Below, piece after piece: positions 31,219 to 39,185 of a DNA stretch of 39,668 nucleotides. The notes beneath the pieces are model-generated. The model did not search any database. It had not been told where the DNA came from and saw only the letters and a program-made list of their open reading frames with translations. A program made the position numbers and the translations under genes. This DNA comes from Bacteroidales bacterium UBA3297 (GTDB taxonomy: Bacteria; Bacteroidota; Bacteroidia; Bacteroidales; Paludibacteraceae): the NCBI GenBank assembly GCA_002362105.1, contig DETD01000006.1, positions 1 to 39,668 on the forward strand, written 5' to 3'. Numbering within the stretch: the stretch's first letter is position 1; every line of letters starts with the position of its first letter.

Positions 31219-31570
31219 AAGTGTAAAATACGCAAATTAGTTTTTGTTTCAATTTAGTATTCTGATAGGCAGAAGTTTTCCTGAATTCCTCCATAATATC
31301 ATAAAATTCACCCATATTGGTGCACACAAAAACAACAACGATGGATTATGACAAAGATAAGTATTAAAAGCGACAGCATCTTTAGATATAGCAGGATTTA
31401 TCATATTGTCAACAAATATGGCCAAACGATAGGCAAAGCTATAAGAGAATCGGTGGGAAAGCGTCGGAAAACAATTCGACGAAGTGCTCCATACCCTTGT
31501 CTGCTACTACATGTGCGGTGGCGACTGTTTGGAGGACAAATCATTGAAAGGATATACCCGAACACACCAC
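31219..31570. other. Intergenic region with a conserved unknown coding-like segment
   Basis: Between the AlbA_2 start and the symporter terminator, the plus strand from ATG 31348 encodes MTKISIKSDSIFRYSRIYHI and on through NKYGQTIGKAIRESVGK. This matches a segment at about 38955-39080. The frame runs on to 32109, but there it only overlaps the symporter in antisense. No gene is called beyond the conserved part. Confidence 0.45.
31348..31464 (+). other. Conserved roughly 40-codon segment, copy 1
   Basis: The peptide IFRYSRIYHIVNKYGQTIG-KAIRESVGK aligns with IFKLGEFHHVANKFNETIG-RAIMETLGK at 38987-39070. Most DNA changes between them are in third codon positions or give similar residues, a sign of past protein-level selection. 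Family and function are unknown. Confidence 0.45.
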
Positions 31571-31603
31571 AAAAAAGCGGTTGCCGGGAAAACCGGCAAC
31601 CGC
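31571..31603 (-). terminator. Rho-independent terminator of the GPH symporter gene
   Basis: An 11-bp stem (31577-31587 with 31593-31603), loop GAAAA, then six T residues on the minus strand. It is the same hairpin as at 29272-29298. Confidence 0.88.
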
Positions 31604-31635
31604 TGTATAGGAATGTAAGGATATTCCGACAAAGA

Positions 31636-33099
31636 TTAGTAGACAATGTCGCTGTTTCCTTTTTCAGCAACGGCAGTAGTTGTCTCTTCGCCCTTACGAC
31701 GGCTCTCAAGAATAGCAGAATTCTTCTTGATGAGGTCTTCGTCGATCTTGTAGAAGAACAAGGCAGCGATACCGATAGCAGAGCCAAGCAGAGGAAGCGC
31801 GGCGAATATGAACTTCAAAGAGCCGATGGTCTCTTCGCTGAGGTTGGTGTTTGCCACGAAACCGATAGTTGCCAAAGCGAATGCAGGGATAGAGTTTGCC
31901 AAAGCCTGGCCCAACTTCTGCGCCATGGTTGCAGAAGAATAGATCAAACCAGTAGCACGGCGGCCGGTTTCAACCTCGGCATTGTCGGCAACATCGGCAT
32001 ACATACTCCACATGATGTAACCAGAAGGGCCGATAGACAAGGTGAAGAGGATGTTCATGATGATGATGAGGCCGATGTTGTTCTTGTCGACTACCAAGAA
32101 GCCCAATGAGAGGACCGATGCCAAGATAAAGCAACCCATCCAGGTCTTCTTCTTACCATACTTGCCAACCACACTCTGGATAGCCATTGTACCCAAAATG
32201 GTGAAGATAGAGCCCGAGCTGAGCAACAAGGTAGAAACCAACTCCCAGTTCAATTCAAAACCGAACAGGGTTCCGTTAACAACCGGATTGCCATTGGCAT
32301 CCATATCGGCCACGCAGTATTTAGCGTAGTAAGGAATCAAGCCGTTGTGTACGAACACGAAGAACAGCATGGCGATGCCGGCAACCGAGAGGGCAATCCA
32401 AGGCTTGTTCTGCGAAAGGTCTTTCACATCGTCCTTCAAATTCGACTGCTCCTTCTTTACTGGCTCCACACGCTCGCGGGTGAAGAAGAAAGTGCACATA
32501 AGCAGAATGAAGGCGGCAACCGCATAAACGAAAGCTGTCCAAGAGAAGGCAGCCTGACCCGAACAATCGAAAGCGTTCATAAAGGCGGCAACAATGGTGA
32601 AAACGAAACCATAGCTGCACAAGCAACCGATTTGCGCACCGATGTTACGGTAAGCCGATACAGAAGTACGCTCGGCAGGGTCGGCCGAGATAACACCCAT
32701 CAGCGCGCCATAAGGCACGTTAACGACCGAGTACATCAGACGGCAGAGCAGGAAGGTGACATAAGCGTAGACCACCTTCAGCGGCTCGCTGAACGCAGGT
32801 GTATAGAAAGTAAAGAATCCGATGATGCAGAAAGGAACCACGCCGAACAGAATCCAAGGGCGGAAACGTCCCCAACGCGTATTCTTACGGTCGGCAATTG
32901 CGCCGATAATCACATCGAAAGCGATGTCGATAATTGAAACGACCAGCACCATAGTACCGACAGCAGCCGCCTCCATACCGAAATACTCGGTGTAGAAAGC
33001 AGTGGCGATACAGATAAGACCCCAGAAGAGGTTACATGCCAAGTCACCAGCGCCATAGGCGCATTTCTCTAAGACAGAGAGTTTTTGATTGTTTTCCAT
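31636..33099 (-). CDS. GPH-family sugar:cation symporter
   Basis: The 487-residue protein has twelve predicted membrane helices and the start typical of the glycoside-pentoside-hexuronide family (EKCAYGAGDLACNLFWGLI; then DIAFDVIIGAIADRKNTRWGRFRPWILFG, the conserved loop after helix 2). It takes up a sugar or short glycoside with Na+ or H+ across the inner membrane. The genes around it are a GH5 glycanase and, farther right, a GH94 cellobiose phosphorylase, which points to beta-1,4-glucan or mannan oligosaccharides as substrate. The exact sugar is an inference. A stump of a nearly identical second copy lies at 29327-29587. Confidence 0.92.
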   Translation of the reverse strand: MENNQKLSVLEKCAYGAGDLACNLFWGLICIATAFYTEYFGMEAAAVGTMVLVVSIIDIAFDVIIGAIADRKNTRWGRFRPWILFGVVPFCIIGFFTFYTPAFSEPLKVVYAYVTFLLCRLMYSVVNVPYGALMGVISADPAERTSVSAYRNIGAQIGCLCSYGFVFTIVAAFMNAFDCSGQAAFSWTAFVYAVAAFILLMCTFFFTRERVEPVKKEQSNLKDDVKDLSQNKPWIALSVAGIAMLFFVFVHNGLIPYYAKYCVADMDANGNPVVNGTLFGFELNWELVSTLLLSSGSIFTILGTMAIQSVVGKYGKKKTWMGCFILASVLSLGFLVVDKNNIGLIIIMNILFTLSIGPSGYIMWSMYADVADNAEVETGRRATGLIYSSATMAQKLGQALANSIPAFALATIGFVANTNLSEETIGSLKFIFAALPLLGSAIGIAALFFYKIDEDLIKKNSAILESRRKGEETTTAVAEKGNSDIVY

Positions 33100-33144
33100 G
33101 TATAATTTTAATTAGTTTTTATTTTTCCGAATCGGTCAGAAGCG

Positions 33145-33152
33145 CAAATATA
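33145..33152 (-). promoter_or_regulatory. -7 element of the GPH symporter gene
   Basis: The minus strand reads TATATTTG, an exact TAnnTTTG match, 46 bp before the start codon. No -33 TTTG is seen at the normal distance. Confidence 0.45.
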
Positions 33153-33195
33153 ACAAAAAAAACGATGTAACGTTCATTTTACCGCACCGACTGAC

Positions 33196-33232
33196 AGAAA
33201 AAGCCATACCTAGATAAGAAGGCACGGCTTTT
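33196..33232 (-). terminator. Rho-independent terminator of the GH5 gene
   Basis: On the minus strand AAAAGCCGTGCCT pairs with AGGTATGGCTTTT (13 bp with two G-U pairs), followed by further T. It lies 17 bp after the GH5 stop codon. Confidence 0.65.
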
Positions 33233-33248
33233 ATGCGGACGTATCCGC

Positions 33249-34460
33249 CTACGGTTTGTAGAGGTTGGTTGGTTTCAGCACGGTAGAGTCGATGGCTCCG
33301 TTGTTAACCACATTGAACACACGGCGGATGTAGTCGCCACTAGGCGATGCATTGTTCCACTTTCCGTGTTTGCAGGAGAAAGGCAGTAAGGCCGCACTCT
33401 GCTCGTCTTTGTCGGAATAGCTCCAGTTGCAGAAGCTCACCTTCTGCTTGCCGGCATTCTCGCCCGAAAGCATCAGCAGCCACTTGTCGGTACGGTCGGT
33501 ATCGATGTTGCCGTCGCCATCGGCATTGGTGAGTCCGAACTCCGAGCAGAAGACAGGCAACTTGCCCAACACCTTGTACATGTACTTGTAAAGATTATAA
33601 TAGTCTGGAATTCCCTTTTTAGGACCACCCTCGTTATGCGAGCCCGAATAGAAATGGAACGTGTACATAAGGTTATCGAAAGCCAGCCGCTGGTCCTTCG
33701 CAGGCAGGTCAATCAAATCGAGTTCGTTGCCCTGGTAACGCCCCTCAACCAGGCAGGCATCGACCAGCTGGTCCCACTGCGGAGTGCCGCAGATAACGAG
33801 CGGATGCGGAGCGCCAATACTGTCGTAGGGTGCGTAGATTTGTGGAATAACCTTGTTGGCATAGCGGCTGATGACTTCCCATGTAGCCCCCTCGCCATTC
33901 GGTTCGTTGCAGATTTCGAAAATGACATGCGGCGCACCCGCATACTTCCTCGCCATATAAGACAAGAACGGAGCCGCATCGGCATAGACCTCCGACTCGG
34001 GATTGCCCGGCGTAAGGATGTGCCAGTCGACAATGCAGTAGATACCCATCTCGCCACAGAGGTCGACCAGATTGCACATCATCTCGCGCGAACGGTTCGG
34101 TGTACGGTTATATCCGCCCTCTTCGACGTACATTGCCAGACGTAGGATGTTGATGTGCCAGTTGCTGACCAGGTTCATCAGCGACTCCTGCGTATAGCAG
34201 TCGGCGCACCACTGCCAGCCCATGGTGCTAAAGCCCGCCAGCTGCACCGGCTCGCCCGAAGCGTCGCACAACTGCAGACCGTTTACTTTCAGCGCCCCAT
34301 GTTCAGCCACCGGAGAGCCCATAGGATAGGTGTAATGCGTATTGTTGATGGGTTGGTTGGCTGCCAGTTCGGCCATATAGCCCCCACTACCCTGTTTGGC
34401 GCACGAAGCGCACAAAAGACCGCACAAGACGGTTCCCAAAAAGTTCCGTAATCTCATCAT
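33249..34460 (-). CDS. GH5 family endo-glycanase lipoprotein
   Basis: The 403-residue protein starts with a lipoprotein signal (FLGTVLCGLLCASC, lipid on Cys20), so it should be anchored in a membrane, probably facing outward. The glycoside hydrolase family 5 barrel spans about residues 55-385. The acid/base Glu186 is in FEICNEPNG, the nucleophile Glu307 in FCSEFGLT, and other conserved parts are NILRLAMYV (104-112), CIVDWHI (142-148) and FHFYSGSH (268-275). The best matches in memory are bacterial cellulases of this family, so beta-1,4-glucan is the likely target; mannan is possible. It lies upstream of the GPH symporter gene, in line with degradation followed by uptake. Confidence 0.9.
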   Translation of the reverse strand: MMRLRNFLGTVLCGLLCASCAKQGSGGYMAELAANQPINNTHYTYPMGSPVAEHGALKVNGLQLCDASGEPVQLAGFSTMGWQWCADCYTQESLMNLVSNWHINILRLAMYVEEGGYNRTPNRSREMMCNLVDLCGEMGIYCIVDWHILTPGNPESEVYADAAPFLSYMARKYAGAPHVIFEICNEPNGEGATWEVISRYANKVIPQIYAPYDSIGAPHPLVICGTPQWDQLVDACLVEGRYQGNELDLIDLPAKDQRLAFDNLMYTFHFYSGSHNEGGPKKGIPDYYNLYKYMYKVLGKLPVFCSEFGLTNADGDGNIDTDRTDKWLLMLSGENAGKQKVSFCNWSYSDKDEQSAALLPFSCKHGKWNNASPSGDYIRRVFNVVNNGAIDSTVLKPTNLYKP

Positions 34461-34539
34461 TAAAAAAGAATTGTGTAAAGATAACTAAGAATGTATAAAT
34501 ATTAGCAAAAAATACAAGTTTTTCATATCTCATTCCTGT

Positions 34540-36783
34540 TCACCCTTTTTTTGCCGCTGCTGCACGTTTCTTACGCGCCACCTCCAACTGTCCGGACACA
34601 AGGTCAACCACGACGCTTCCACCATTTTTCAGCGAACCGAAAAGTATTTCGCGCATCAACAGCGGGTTCAGCTGCTGGCGCAGAACACGGTCCATTTCGC
34701 GGGCCCCGTATTGCGGAACAAAACCCTTCTCGAGCAAGAAACCACGGGCCGCATCCGTAAGTTCCATCCGCACCAGTCTGGCAGCGAGCCTTTCATCGAG
34801 TTGCCGAATCTTCTTATCGAGGATCCGTTCAGCCATAGACTGGTCCATATCGTTAAAGACCACCGTCCCCGACAAGCGGTTCAGAAATTCGGGTTTGAAG
34901 GTTTTCTTCACCTGTGCGAGCATCGCCTCACCGGCCGTCACCTTTGAAGCGAAGCCCACCGACGCCTGCGAAGCGTATTGGGCGCCAGCGTTGGAAGTCA
35001 TAACCAGTATGACGTTCCTGAAATCGGCTTTCTGCCCCTTGTTGTCGGTCAGGCGCGCATAGTCCATCACCTGCAGCAGCACGTTGTAGATGTCGCTGTG
35101 CGCCTTCTCAATCTCATCGAGCAGCAGCACACAGTGCGGTGTTTTCCGGATAGCGTCGGTCAGGAGTCCGCCATCCTCATAGCCCACATAACCGGCCGGC
35201 GAGCCAATCAGTTTGGCCACCGTGTGTTTCTCGGTGTACTCGCTCATATCGAAGCGGACGAGTTCGAGTCCCAGTTCTTGGGCCAAGACTCTGGTCACCT
35301 CTGTTTTACCGACACCGGTAGGGCCGACAAACAGTAGCGAAGCCACCGGTTTCCCGTCTTCCAGCAGTCCGGCCTTTCCCATCTGCACAGCCTCCACCAC
35401 CTGCCGCACGGCATCGGGTTGGCCGTAAATCTGAGCCGATATTTTTTCCTCAAGGTGTTCCAGGGCCGAATTGTCGTCATCGGCATGCAGCGCCATAGCG
35501 TCGACCTTACAAATGCGGGCCAGCACGTCAGAAACCAGTTCCTTGTCGACTAACCGGGTTTCCCCGCTTGCGTCAGGATGCAATTCAAGATAGGCCCCCG
35601 CCTCATCGATCAAATCGATAGCCTTGTCGGGCAGGAAGCGGTCGTTGACGTATTTGGCGCTCATTTCCACCGCATATTCAATAACGCCGTCGGCGTACCG
35701 GACCTTATGGAAGTCCTCGTACTTGCTGCGGAGGCCCTCTAAAATCTTCACCGTTTCCTCTTGCGAAGGTTCCAGCACGTCAATCTGCTGGAAACGGCGC
35801 ACAATGCCCTTGCTTTTGGCGAAATAGCGGTTGTATTCCTGGTAGGTGGTGCTGCCTATAAAGCGGATTTCACCCCCCTCGAGGTAGGGTTTCAGCATAT
35901 TCGACGCGTCCATCGAGCCGTCGCCAGTACGTCCGGCGCCAATCAGGTTATGGATTTCGTCGATATAGACAATGGCATTGCCCTCTTTGAGGATGCCGTT
36001 CATAATCTCCTTGATGCGTTTTTCAAAATCGCCCCTGAACTGCGCACCCGCCAGCAGTCCGCCCAAATCGAGGCTGTAGATGCGGGCGTCTTTCAGCCTT
36101 TCCGGCACACTGCCATCGGCAATACGCTGAGCCAGTCCATAGACCAGGGCGGTCTTTCCCACACCCGGCTCGCCCACATGCAGCGGGTTGTTCTTCTCTT
36201 TACGGCACAGCACCTGTATCGTACGGTCGAGTTCACGTTCCCGTCCGATAAGCGGATTATGTTCCTTTAGCAAGTCGTTAACGCACACCACAAAACTGCG
36301 CCACGATTCGGCAGGTTCATCCCCACCGCCTCCGTCAGCCGTGTCAGGCGTGTAGTAGAAATCGATCAGCGCATCGAGAAAGCTGGCCTCGTCAATAGCA
36401 ACGTGCTTACGAAGAAGGAAAGCCGCCCACGAATCGGGCAACGACAACAAAGCCTTAACAAGATGGGGGACGTCGACTTCTTTTGCCGACGAGCTGTAGG
36501 CCTGCTGTTCAGAGAGTTGTAAAATATCCATCATTTGTGCGGAAGCCTCCAGGGCGTAATTTTGTCCATCGGGAACCAGGTCGGCATCCTTCAAATATAA
36601 ATCGAGGTCATGGTTCAATGCCTCCACATCGGCACCGCAGTTGTTCAACGTATCAGCGAACGGTCCCTGCGCGCATAAGCCGAACAAGAGGAAAGCCTCA
36701 GGAGTCAGAAGTTCGAGACGTCGTTCCTGCGCACCCCGCACAGCGTCGTTCAGGGCCTTGTTGGCCCAAAAAGATCTTTCCAT
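34540..36783 (-). CDS. clpA: ATP-dependent Clp protease ATP-binding subunit ClpA
   Basis: The 747-residue Hsp100 unfoldase has an N-terminal domain (about 1-140), two AAA+ modules with Walker A GEPGVGKTA (about 204-212) and GPTGVGKTE (about 485), and DEIEKAH in the second module. A loop SVGF after TSNAGAQY takes the place of the IGF/IGL loop that docks on ClpP. The enzyme unfolds proteins and feeds them to ClpP. It starts 9 bp after clpS on the same strand, so adaptor and unfoldase are made together. ClpP itself is not in the window. No terminator is visible after its stop codon. Confidence 0.95.
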   Translation of the reverse strand: MERSFWANKALNDAVRGAQERRLELLTPEAFLLFGLCAQGPFADTLNNCGADVEALNHDLDLYLKDADLVPDGQNYALEASAQMMDILQLSEQQAYSSSAKEVDVPHLVKALLSLPDSWAAFLLRKHVAIDEASFLDALIDFYYTPDTADGGGGDEPAESWRSFVVCVNDLLKEHNPLIGRERELDRTIQVLCRKEKNNPLHVGEPGVGKTALVYGLAQRIADGSVPERLKDARIYSLDLGGLLAGAQFRGDFEKRIKEIMNGILKEGNAIVYIDEIHNLIGAGRTGDGSMDASNMLKPYLEGGEIRFIGSTTYQEYNRYFAKSKGIVRRFQQIDVLEPSQEETVKILEGLRSKYEDFHKVRYADGVIEYAVEMSAKYVNDRFLPDKAIDLIDEAGAYLELHPDASGETRLVDKELVSDVLARICKVDAMALHADDDNSALEHLEEKISAQIYGQPDAVRQVVEAVQMGKAGLLEDGKPVASLLFVGPTGVGKTEVTRVLAQELGLELVRFDMSEYTEKHTVAKLIGSPAGYVGYEDGGLLTDAIRKTPHCVLLLDEIEKAHSDIYNVLLQVMDYARLTDNKGQKADFRNVILVMTSNAGAQYASQASVGFASKVTAGEAMLAQVKKTFKPEFLNRLSGTVVFNDMDQSMAERILDKKIRQLDERLAARLVRMELTDAARGFLLEKGFVPQYGAREMDRVLRQQLNPLLMREILFGSLKNGGSVVVDLVSGQLEVARKKRAAAAKKG

Positions 36784-36792
36784 ATATGAGAT

Positions 36793-37098
36793 TTAGTTTT
36801 CAGGAGAATAAGTTACTTTAAGGGGGAAATTGTTGTCGCGCGCCATCTGGGTAGCCTTCTGCACCTTGGTTTTCGCCACATCGAGCGAATAAATGCCGAC
36901 GACAGCCGAGCCCTTTTTATGAATACCCAGCATAAGAGCCTCGGCATCGGCATCAGATTTAGCGAAGACGGTACGGAGCACCATCACAACGAAGTCCATA
37001 GTAGTGAAATCGTCGTTGTGCATAACCACCTTGTAACGGCGGGGTTCCCTCAAATCGACCCGCTGCCTTTCCCTTATTCCTGTTTGTTCTTGCGCCAT
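36793..37098 (-). CDS. clpS: ATP-dependent Clp protease adaptor ClpS
   Basis: The N-recognin adaptor binds proteins with N-degron ends and hands them to ClpA. The start is ATG 37098 (MAQEQTGIRE, 101 residues). An earlier in-frame ATG at 37173 lies upstream of the predicted transcription start, and its extension looks like non-coding sequence. Family marks are RYKVVMHNDDFTTMDFVVMVL, including the Asn-Asp-Asp binding residues, and then a conserved AVVGIYSLDVAKTKV. The gene is first in the clpS-clpA operon. Confidence 0.95.
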   Translation of the reverse strand: MAQEQTGIRERQRVDLREPRRYKVVMHNDDFTTMDFVVMVLRTVFAKSDADAEALMLGIHKKGSAVVGIYSLDVAKTKVQKATQMARDNNFPLKVTYSPEN

Positions 37099-37149
37099 AT
37101 TGCACCTGACTTTATATCGAAAATAAACGCCGGACCATACCCGGCAAAA

Positions 37150-37181
37150 CAAAGATAAAAGATTATCTTTCACCGCACAAA
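37150..37181 (-). promoter_or_regulatory. Promoter of clpS-clpA
   Basis: The minus strand reads TTTG (37178-37181), 20 nt, then TATCTTTG (37150-37157). The layout matches the Bacteroidetes consensus and places the start between the two possible ATGs, favouring the one at 37098. Confidence 0.72.
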
Positions 37182-37330
37182 AAAATCACAGCTACAGTGA
37201 GCGCAAGACGCAACAAACAACAACTACACAGCCGTTTCCGCTCTGAAGATTATGCGGAGAGCAGTAAAAAATATACTTATTCCATTATTTTGATTTCGGG
37301 TTTCCACTGTCAGTTTGTGAAAATGCTCTC

Positions 37331-37369
37331 ATGAAAAAATCCTGAGAGTATGACTTACTCCCAGGATTT
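37331..37369 (-). terminator. Rho-independent terminator of the C10 protease gene
   Basis: AAATCCTGAGAGT (37337-37349) pairs with ACTCCCAGGATTT (37357-37369), 12 of 13 bp, and T residues follow on the minus strand. It lies 31 bp after the stop codon. Confidence 0.78.
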
Positions 37370-37399
37370 TTCTATTTACACTATCGTTACGATATGCTT

Positions 37400-38719
37400 T
37401 TATTTCGGAAACATTTTTATGATTTTGAGTTCCTTAGTGAAGTTAAATGTTTGGTTATTTGATGATGGCTTGTCAAATTCGGATGCGTTTGCAACGTTAA
37501 AACAGTCACGAACAAAATAACCATTATTTTGTCCATCCCATCCCCAGTTGTTATGAATGAAATAAATATCTGCATTTGCGGTTGCACTCTTATTCCCTAC
37601 AGGAGTACTGTAAACTACAGGGATTGTGTAGTGAATATGTTTGTATCCGTCAGCAACCCATGCATGGCCGCCCTCTTCAGAGTCTGTTCCACACATCATA
37701 GAAGGTCCTTTATCAAGGACTTTTTTCAGTTCACTCCAAGAATAATCAATAAATTCGTTATCGTACCCCATGCTTGTTAACCAGTTGTTATGCCATGGTC
37801 CACTTCCAGTTTTCGTCCATGTTAAACCTGCACTAGTTCCATGACAGGTATATTCTGCATCACATGCTTCTCCCAACCACTTCATCAATTCTTGCAGGTA
37901 GTGCATTTTTGCAAGGAACTGCTGTCCGTTTCCTATTGTGAGGTCTCGCTTAAACAGGAACCACGGGAATTTGTTCTTAGGACATTCCCAATAGGTCATC
38001 ACCTGTGCGAGTGCAGTTGGAAAACATCCAGTTTTGGCTTTTTTGGTACATCCTGGGTCTGTACAGTTCAGAAGTCCATTATATGGAGCACCTTGTCCCC
38101 ATTTTGTGGTCAAATATGGACCCACTATTGAAGACTCTTTAAGTTGTCTTCCCTCCGATTCTGGCTCCCCGTTAACCGCAAGATATGCCAGACAATCCTC
38201 TTTGTTATTCTCAAAATCAATAATAGAAGACTGTATGAACTGTTCTGAACGCTTTAACATCATGTTCAGACATAGATTATTACCCATGGAAGAGTAGTTT
38301 CCTTTTTCAAGGCATGCCAAAACAGGGTATGGTACACGGTCGTCTGCGCTAACTAACGCAAATCCTGCACTATCTGCAAAATTAACTACATATGCTAATG
38401 TGTCAGGAATAAACGGATTATGGGCTTTTAATGATGATTTTGAAGCCTTGATAACTACTACGTTAGCCACATCCTTTGATATAGCGCTTTTTAAACCATT
38501 ACTATTTGAGAACACGGCTGCCATGACTTCTTTGGCACTTTTTTCTGCCTCTTCGATTGAAACAGAGTGATTGACACTTTTCAGTGAAGAAATACGGTAG
38601 TAACTTCCTGACTGGTTTTGTGGTACGTTCTCTGTGTAAACTTCTTCATCTCTTTCTTTGTCAGAACATGAAGCCAATGCTACAAAGAGAACACCAAATA
38701 AAAAATGTTTTTTTCTCAT
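37400..38719 (-). CDS. C10-family (streptopain-like) cysteine protease lipoprotein
   Basis: The 439-residue precursor has a lipoprotein signal (FLFGVLFVALASC, lipid on Cys18). A pro-region at about 40-195 follows (EEAEKSAKEVMAAVF, AYVVNFADSAGFALVSADDR, the usual propeptide of this family). The mature papain-fold domain has catalytic Cys232 in KTGCFPTALAQVM and His352 in EEGGHAWVADGY, and ends with the conserved FIHNNWGWDGQNNGYF. Relatives include SpeB of Streptococcus and PrtT/interpain A of oral Bacteroidales. It is made as a zymogen and acts outside the cell. It stands alone with its own terminator and a possible -7 box at 38812-38819. Confidence 0.93.
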   Translation of the reverse strand: MRKKHFLFGVLFVALASCSDKERDEEVYTENVPQNQSGSYYRISSLKSVNHSVSIEEAEKSAKEVMAAVFSNSNGLKSAISKDVANVVVIKASKSSLKAHNPFIPDTLAYVVNFADSAGFALVSADDRVPYPVLACLEKGNYSSMGNNLCLNMMLKRSEQFIQSSIIDFENNKEDCLAYLAVNGEPESEGRQLKESSIVGPYLTTKWGQGAPYNGLLNCTDPGCTKKAKTGCFPTALAQVMTYWECPKNKFPWFLFKRDLTIGNGQQFLAKMHYLQELMKWLGEACDAEYTCHGTSAGLTWTKTGSGPWHNNWLTSMGYDNEFIDYSWSELKKVLDKGPSMMCGTDSEEGGHAWVADGYKHIHYTIPVVYSTPVGNKSATANADIYFIHNNWGWDGQNNGYFVRDCFNVANASEFDKPSSNNQTFNFTKELKIIKMFPK

Positions 38720-38811
38720 TTTTATGTATTTTACGGATATTGGGAAACACGGACACAGCTTTACCCTGCCTCCCTTAACTAATGACTGTACAATCTATTT
38801 GCAAAATTAGT

Positions 38812-38819
38812 TATTATTA
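38812..38819 (-). promoter_or_regulatory. -7 element of the C10 protease gene
   Basis: The minus strand reads TAATTTTG, an exact match to TAnnTTTG, 93 bp before the start codon. No -33 box is seen at the standard distance. Confidence 0.4.
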
Positions 38820-39131
38820 TTAAAAATTTATAAATTATCTCACATAAATTACGTAGATGTTTTTTTTCATAAACAAACATTATAAGAAACAGAAATTTCT
38901 ATGGGTTTCCATATATCATAAATCCCTTCATATGTGGTGTTGTAACAAAAACAACAATGGATTATGGAAAAGATATTATAAAAACGAGAACATCTTCAAA
39001 CTCGGCGAGTTTCACCATGTAGCTAACAAGTTTAACGAAACAATTGGCAGAGCCATAATGGAAACGTTGGGAAAACAATACTCTATTAAAATTAATAGGG
39101 GAAGTCATCCACAAAAACCAGATAGGTCAAC
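38820..39131. other. Intergenic region between C10 protease and GH94 genes
   Basis: Besides the -7 box of the protease gene on its left and the conserved segment copy (about 38950-39075), nothing is visible. It is AT-rich. Confidence 0.4.
38987..39070 (+). other. Conserved roughly 40-codon segment, copy 2
   Basis: The plus strand encodes IFKLGEFHHVANKFNETIG and RAIMETLGK, matching the segment at 31380-31464. The bases upstream are alike too (ACAAAAACAACA then ATGGATTATG). In copy 2 the frame has no ATG near its beginning. It lies between the C10 protease gene and the cellobiose phosphorylase gene. Confidence 0.45.
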
Positions 39132-39165
39132 AAAAAAAGTCCCGAGGCATAAGCCCCGGGACTTT
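39132..39165 (-). terminator. Rho-independent terminator of the GH94 gene
   Basis: AAAGTCCCG (39136-39144) pairs with CGGGACTTT (39157-39165), extended inside by GGC/GCC, and is followed by seven T residues on the minus strand. It lies 20 bp after the stop codon. Confidence 0.88.
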
Positions 39166-39185
39166 ACTATTTAGAAAATTGTTGA

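Noticed and set aside
31465..32109. Continuation of the plus-strand frame after the conserved segment
   Set aside because: It is antisense to the symporter gene and terminator and has no protein-like features.
37099..37173. Longer start for clpS
   Set aside because: The promoter at 37150-37181 would start transcription after this ATG, and the extension is not found in ClpS proteins as I know them.
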